Assembly: GCF_041438805.1 (NCBI RefSeq)
Contig: NZ_CP109190.1
Coordinates: 2,480,001-2,544,000 of the forward strand
DNA: 64,000 nt
Reading direction: 5' to 3'
Origin: Streptomyces sp. NBC_01707
Lineage (GTDB): Bacteria; Actinomycetota; Actinomycetes; Streptomycetales; Streptomycetaceae
The first letter of the stretch is position 1. Each line of letters starts with the position of its first letter. Below are positions 60,814-64,000 of the stretch, in pieces. A program made the position numbers and the translations under genes. Below the pieces are notes generated by a model that saw only the letters and a program-made list of their open reading frames with translations, had not been told where the DNA came from and did no database searches.

Positions 60814-61818
60814 ATGCGTATCGGACTCATCGGCACCGGCCGGATCGGTTCCTTCCACGCGGGTGTGCTGGCCCGCCACCCCGCGGTGGACACGCTGGTG
60901 GTGACGGACACCGACGGGGCGAGGGCGGCCGCGGTCGCCGCCCGGACGGGCGCCGCAGTCGCCGGTTCCGTGGCCGAAGTACTGCGCGCGGGCGTGGACG
61001 CCGTCGTGATCGCCTCGGCCACGTCGGCGCACGCGGAGCTGATCGCGACGGCCGCGCGCGCGGGGCTGCCCGCGTTCTGCGAGAAGCCGATCGCGCTGGA
61101 CCCCGCGGGGACGCTCAGCGCGCTGCGCGAGGTCGAGCGGGCCGGGAGCGTGCTTCAGCTGGGCTTCATGCGGCGGTTCGACGCCGGGTACGCCGCGGCG
61201 CGCACCGCCGTGCGGGGCGGTGCGCTGGGCAGGCTGCACACCCTGCGGGCCGTGACGTCCGATCCGGCGCCGCCGCCCGCCGCGTATCTGCCGCACTCCG
61301 GCGGTCTGTTCCGGGACTGTCTGGTCCATGACTTCGACATCCTGCGGTGGGTGACGGGCCGTGAGGTGGTGGAGGTGTACGCCACCGGATCGGATGCCGG
61401 TCCCGCGATGTTCCGCGCGGCGGGCGATGTCGACACGGCGGCTGCCCTGCTGACCCTCGACGACGCCACACTGGCGACGGCAACGGCGACCCGGTGCAAC
61501 GGTGCCGGGTACGACGTACGGATGGAACTGGCGGGCGAACTCGGCCAGATCGCGGTCGGTCTCGACGAGCGCACTCCGCTGACATCGGTGGAGCCACAGG
61601 GCCCCGCCGCTCCGGCCAAGCCCTGGCCGGGGTTCCTGGAGCGGTTCGCCCCGGCGTACGAGGCGGAACTGGACGCGTTCGTACGGGTGGTGCGGGGAGA
61701 GCAGGCCAACCCGTGCGACGGCCGGGAAGCTCTGCACGCGCTGCGGATCGCCGAGGCGTGCGAACTGTCCCGGCGCGAACACCGGCCGGTGGCGGTGGCG
61801 GAGATCCCGGCCGACTGA
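60814..61818 (+). CDS. Gfo/Idh/MocA-family dehydrogenase (inositol 2-dehydrogenase-like)
   Basis: A 334-residue NAD(P)-dependent sugar dehydrogenase. The Rossmann start I-G-L-I-G-T-G-R-I-G is at 4-13, E-K-P-I (catalytic Lys) near 92-95, and G-F-M-R-R-F-D and D-C-L-V-H-D-F-D-I-L-R-W (active-site Asp/His) near 117 and 170. The pattern is closest to myo-inositol 2-dehydrogenase. The promoter shares an operator motif with the GntR regulator gene 2 kb to the left, linking it to the sugar importer. ATG 60814 is the only good start; the ribosome site is weak. Confidence 0.88.
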   Translation: MRIGLIGTGRIGSFHAGVLARHPAVDTLVVTDTDGARAAAVAARTGAAVAGSVAEVLRAGVDAVVIASATSAHAELIATAARAGLPAFCEKPIALDPAGTLSALREVERAGSVLQLGFMRRFDAGYAAARTAVRGGALGRLHTLRAVTSDPAPPPAAYLPHSGGLFRDCLVHDFDILRWVTGREVVEVYATGSDAGPAMFRAAGDVDTAAALLTLDDATLATATATRCNGAGYDVRMELAGELGQIAVGLDERTPLTSVEPQGPAAPAKPWPGFLERFAPAYEAELDAFVRVVRGEQANPCDGREALHALRIAEACELSRREHRPVAVAEIPAD

Positions 61819-61833
61819 GGCGGCATGGCCCCT

Positions 61834-62250
61834 TCAGTTCCGGGCGGGGAGCACGGTCCCCTGGGCTACCGCGCACAGGGTTTCCGTGCCGTCGTCCGCG
61901 GCGGCGAACAGATCACAGCGGACGACGGCCTGACGGCGGCCGGTGTGGACGACGACGGAGCGGGCGATCAGGGTGCGGCCGGTGGCGGGCCGGATGTACT
62001 GGATCGAGAAGCCGCCGGTGAGTACGGCCGCTCCGAGGGTCGTCCCGGCGGCGAACGTGATCGAGTTGTCGGCAGCGTAGGAGAGCACCCCGCCGTGCAC
62101 GAATCCGTTCTGCTGCTGGAGTTCCGGACGGATGTCCACTTCGAGGGTGGCCGAACCGTCCCCGAAAGCGGTGATCCGCGCCCCGACGAGCCGGCTGAAA
62201 GGCTGGCTGTCGAGGACCTTCTGTGCCATCTGCAAATCAAGTCCGGTCAT
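61834..62250 (-). CDS. PaaI-family thioesterase
   Basis: A 138-residue hotdog-fold protein with N-G-F-V-H-G-G-V-L-S-Y-A-A-D near 48-61, the PaaI motif with catalytic Asp61, and G-F-S-I-Q-Y-I-R-P-A-T-G-R-T-L near 79. It hydrolyses acyl-CoA, often phenylacetyl-CoA-like. ATG 62250 starts the conserved helix. It lies 16 bases from the P450 gene on the same strand and is probably co-transcribed. Confidence 0.9.
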   Translation of the reverse strand: MTGLDLQMAQKVLDSQPFSRLVGARITAFGDGSATLEVDIRPELQQQNGFVHGGVLSYAADNSITFAAGTTLGAAVLTGGFSIQYIRPATGRTLIARSVVVHTGRRQAVVRCDLFAAADDGTETLCAVAQGTVLPARN

Positions 62251-62266
62251 GACACGCCTTCCTACC

Positions 62267-63445
62267 TCACCAGCGCACCGGCAACCGTCGCACCCCCCGG
62301 ATCAGCATTCCCGGCAGCCAGTCGAGTTCCCCGGTCTCCGGAGCGAGTTCGAGATCCGGGCACCGCTCCAGCAGCGCGCGGATCGCGATCCGGCCCTCCA
62401 TACGGGCCAGCGGCGCGCCCATGCAGAAGTGGATCCCGTGTCCGAACGCCAGATGCCCCTGGGTGTCGCGGCGGATGTCGAAGCGGTCCGGTTCCGGGTA
62501 GCGGGCGGGGTCGCGGTCGGCTCCGGCCAGGGCGATCAGCACCGCTTCGCCGGCCGGAATGACCCGGGAGCCGATCCCGACCGGTTCACGGGTGAAGCGA
62601 AAGGTGGCGGTCTCCACCGGCCCGTCGTACCGGAGCATCTCCTCGACCGCGCCGTCGATCAAGCCGAAGTCGGCTCGCAGTGCCGCGAGTTGATCGGGGT
62701 GGGTCAGCAGTGCGCGTACCCCGTTGGAGATCAGGTTGACCGTGGTCTCATGACCGGCGACGAGCAGCAGGAAGGCCATCCCGACGAGTTCGTCGGACGA
62801 CAGCCCGTCGCCCTCCTCGTCACGCGCCCGGATCAGCGCACTCAGCAGGTCGTCGCCGGGCGAGCACCGCTTGTCCTCGATGAGCTCGACCAGATAGGCG
62901 CCCATCGAGCGGACCGCCTCGCCCTCCTCCTGCGCCGTCTTCGGGGCGACGATGCCGTTCGACAGCCGGCGGAACTCGTTGCGGTCCAGGTCCGGCACAC
63001 CGATCAGCTCACAGATGACCGTCATGGGCAGCGGGAAGGCGAGTGCGTCGACGAGGTCGCCGTGCCCGGCGGGCACCATCGCGTCGAGCAGTTCATCGGT
63101 GATCTGCTGGACGCGCGGGCGCAGCGACTCGATCCTGCGAGCGGTGAACTCGCGGGCGACGAGCTTGCGCAGCCGGGTGTGGTGGGGGGCGTCCATCTCC
63201 AGCATGTTGGCGTTGATCGGATCGCCTGCGCCCGTCGCGTACTGCGTCGTCCGCCAGTCCTTGCCGAGCCGCTGGTCGGCGAGGGCCGCGCGGCCCTCCT
63301 CGTAACCGACGATCAGCCAGACCCGCTCGAAATCGTCGGTACGGATGGTGTGCACCGGTCCCTCGGCGCGCATCTTCGCGTAGTACGGATACGGATTCGC
63401 GGTGAAGTCCTGGATCCCGCGAAGATCGACGTCCACTGCGGACAC
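62267..63445 (-). CDS. Cytochrome P450
   Basis: A 392-residue soluble bacterial P450 (CYP107-like). It has the I-helix oxygen motif A-G-H-E-T-T near 236-241, the E-x-x-R helix, R-x-D-P-A-R-Y-P-E-P-D-R-F-D-I near 305-320, and the heme loop F-G-H-G-I-H-F-C-M-G with the thiolate Cys near 343. GTG 63445 follows GGGAGGGGG by 9 bases. Redox partners are not in the window. It may modify a secondary metabolite or a xenobiotic; the substrate is unknown. Downstream lies a thioesterase, upstream a NarL-type regulator. Confidence 0.93.
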   Translation of the reverse strand: MSAVDVDLRGIQDFTANPYPYYAKMRAEGPVHTIRTDDFERVWLIVGYEEGRAALADQRLGKDWRTTQYATGAGDPINANMLEMDAPHHTRLRKLVAREFTARRIESLRPRVQQITDELLDAMVPAGHGDLVDALAFPLPMTVICELIGVPDLDRNEFRRLSNGIVAPKTAQEEGEAVRSMGAYLVELIEDKRCSPGDDLLSALIRARDEEGDGLSSDELVGMAFLLLVAGHETTVNLISNGVRALLTHPDQLAALRADFGLIDGAVEEMLRYDGPVETATFRFTREPVGIGSRVIPAGEAVLIALAGADRDPARYPEPDRFDIRRDTQGHLAFGHGIHFCMGAPLARMEGRIAIRALLERCPDLELAPETGELDWLPGMLIRGVRRLPVRW

Positions 63446-63494
63446 GGTCCGCCCCCTCCCGGCCGGTTCGGTCGACCTGCTCGGATCGACCCCC

Positions 63495-64000
63495 TCAGCG
63501 TACGTCGCCGGTGGAGTCGCCCTCCTCGTCGAGCAGACCCGCGTCGTGCACCAACAGCGCGATCTGGACGCGGTTGTTGAAGCCGAACCTCGCGAGGATG
63601 CGCGACACATGGGCCTTGACGGTGGCGACGCTCAGGTACAGGGTCGCGGCGATCTCCGCGTTGGACCGGCCGCGTCCGACGGCGACCGCGACCTCGCGCT
63701 CCCGCTCGGCGAGGGAGGCGATCCGCTGCCGGGCCCGTTCGGCCCGGGCCGGCCGGCCGTCGGCGCCGCCCGCGGCACGAGTCATGAGCTGCCGGGTGAC
63801 GGCGGGCGACAGCACGGGGTCACCGGCCGCGACCCGGCGCACCGAGTCGACGATCTGCGCGGGAGGGGTGTCCTTCAGGACGAAACCTGCCGCTCCGGCG
63901 CGGATGGCCTGCAGCACCTGCTCGTCGGCGTGGAAGGTGGTGAGAACGACGACCTCGGGCGCGTCGGGTCTGCTGCGCAGCGCTTCGGTCGCGGTCAGCC
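63495..64000 (-). CDS. NarL/FixJ-family response regulator, N-terminus cut by window
   Basis: The frame runs off the right edge, so the start is missing. Visible are the second half of the receiver domain (V-V-V-L-T-T-F-H, A-G-A-A-G-F-V-L-K-D) and a LuxR-type HTH with L-A-E-R-E-R-E-V-A-V-A-V-G-R-G-R-S-N-A-E-I and L-S-V-A-T-V-K-A-H-V-S-R. A kinase gene is expected just beyond the window. It lies on the same strand as the P450. Confidence 0.9.
   Translation of the reverse strand, partial: LTATEALRSRPDAPEVVVLTTFHADEQVLQAIRAGAAGFVLKDTPPAQIVDSVRRVAAGDPVLSPAVTRQLMTRAAGGADGRPARAERARQRIASLAEREREVAVAVGRGRSNAEIAATLYLSVATVKAHVSRILARFGFNNRVQIALLVHDAGLLDEEGDSTGDVR

Noticed and set aside
61834..64000. Secondary-metabolite gene cluster around the P450 and thioesterase
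   Set aside because: No synthase, terpene cyclase or NRPS/PKS gene is present in the window; a P450 with a PaaI thioesterase alone is not enough.

Overview
The window is high-GC (third codon positions almost all G or C) and reads as a piece of a Streptomyces chromosome or that of a close relative. The evidence is actinobacterial gene content: two F420-linked PPOX-type proteins, an LLM flavoprotein, a mycoredoxin-like protein, a FemX-type ligase next to MurJ, a gluABCD-type operon and an AfsQ1/Q2-like two-component pair. Several genes start with GTG or TTG, two promoters look leaderless, and one gene (ggt) carries a rare TTA codon. No rRNA, tRNA, CRISPR array or intact mobile element was seen. 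The only mobile trace is a decayed transposase piece near 45.7-46.07 kb.

Layout, left part. 1-663 is the end of a secreted Ig-like protein. 813-1247 is a VOC-fold protein, followed by about 0.9 kb without a convincing gene. 2211-7259 is an ABC exporter coupled to a large secreted beta-propeller/phosphoesterase. 7.4-9.2 kb holds a frameshifted acetyltransferase, a small monooxygenase-like gene on the other strand, and pyrE. 9.7-14.7 kb holds a lipoate-ligase-family protein, a NarL-type two-component pair, and an AhpD-like/methyltransferase pair. 14.7-19.6 kb holds an amidase, a conserved hypothetical protein coupled to an AbiEii-like nucleotidyltransferase, and two small secreted proteins.

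Middle part. 19.56-26.22 kb is a nucleobase/hydantoin catabolic region of two minus-strand operons: dihydropyrimidinase, LLM oxidoreductase and NCS1 permease; and a nitrilase-fold carbamoyl-amide hydrolase with a class III aminotransferase. Both operons start from the same conserved promoter of about 80 bp, with a GTCTACG-CA-CGTAGAC type palindrome just after the predicted transcription start. This looks like a small regulon whose regulator is outside the window. 26.5-34 kb holds an unknown cytoplasmic protein, a PPOX protein, a divergent XRE regulator/methionine aminopeptidase pair, gamma-glutamyltransferase, and a response regulator-kinase-lipoprotein operon.

Right part. 35-41 kb is an envelope block: MurJ flippase, FemX-like ligase, an L,D-transpeptidase lipoprotein and a secreted CocE-type hydrolase. 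41.3-44.5 kb is a glutamate-type ABC importer. 44.6-51.7 kb holds small conserved genes, a DUF302 protein with a repeat-encoded poly-Ser tail, an amidase with a TetR-type operator, exonuclease III, an MBL hydrolase and a PcaL-like fusion. 52.4-58.6 kb is a GntR-regulated sugar importer with two tandem paralogous binding proteins and a ROK kinase. The GntR promoter carries a long inverted repeat of TGTCAGGAC, which recurs before the Gfo/Idh/MocA dehydrogenase gene at 60.8 kb. The window ends with a peptidoglycan amidase, a thioesterase, a cytochrome P450 and a truncated NarL-type regulator.
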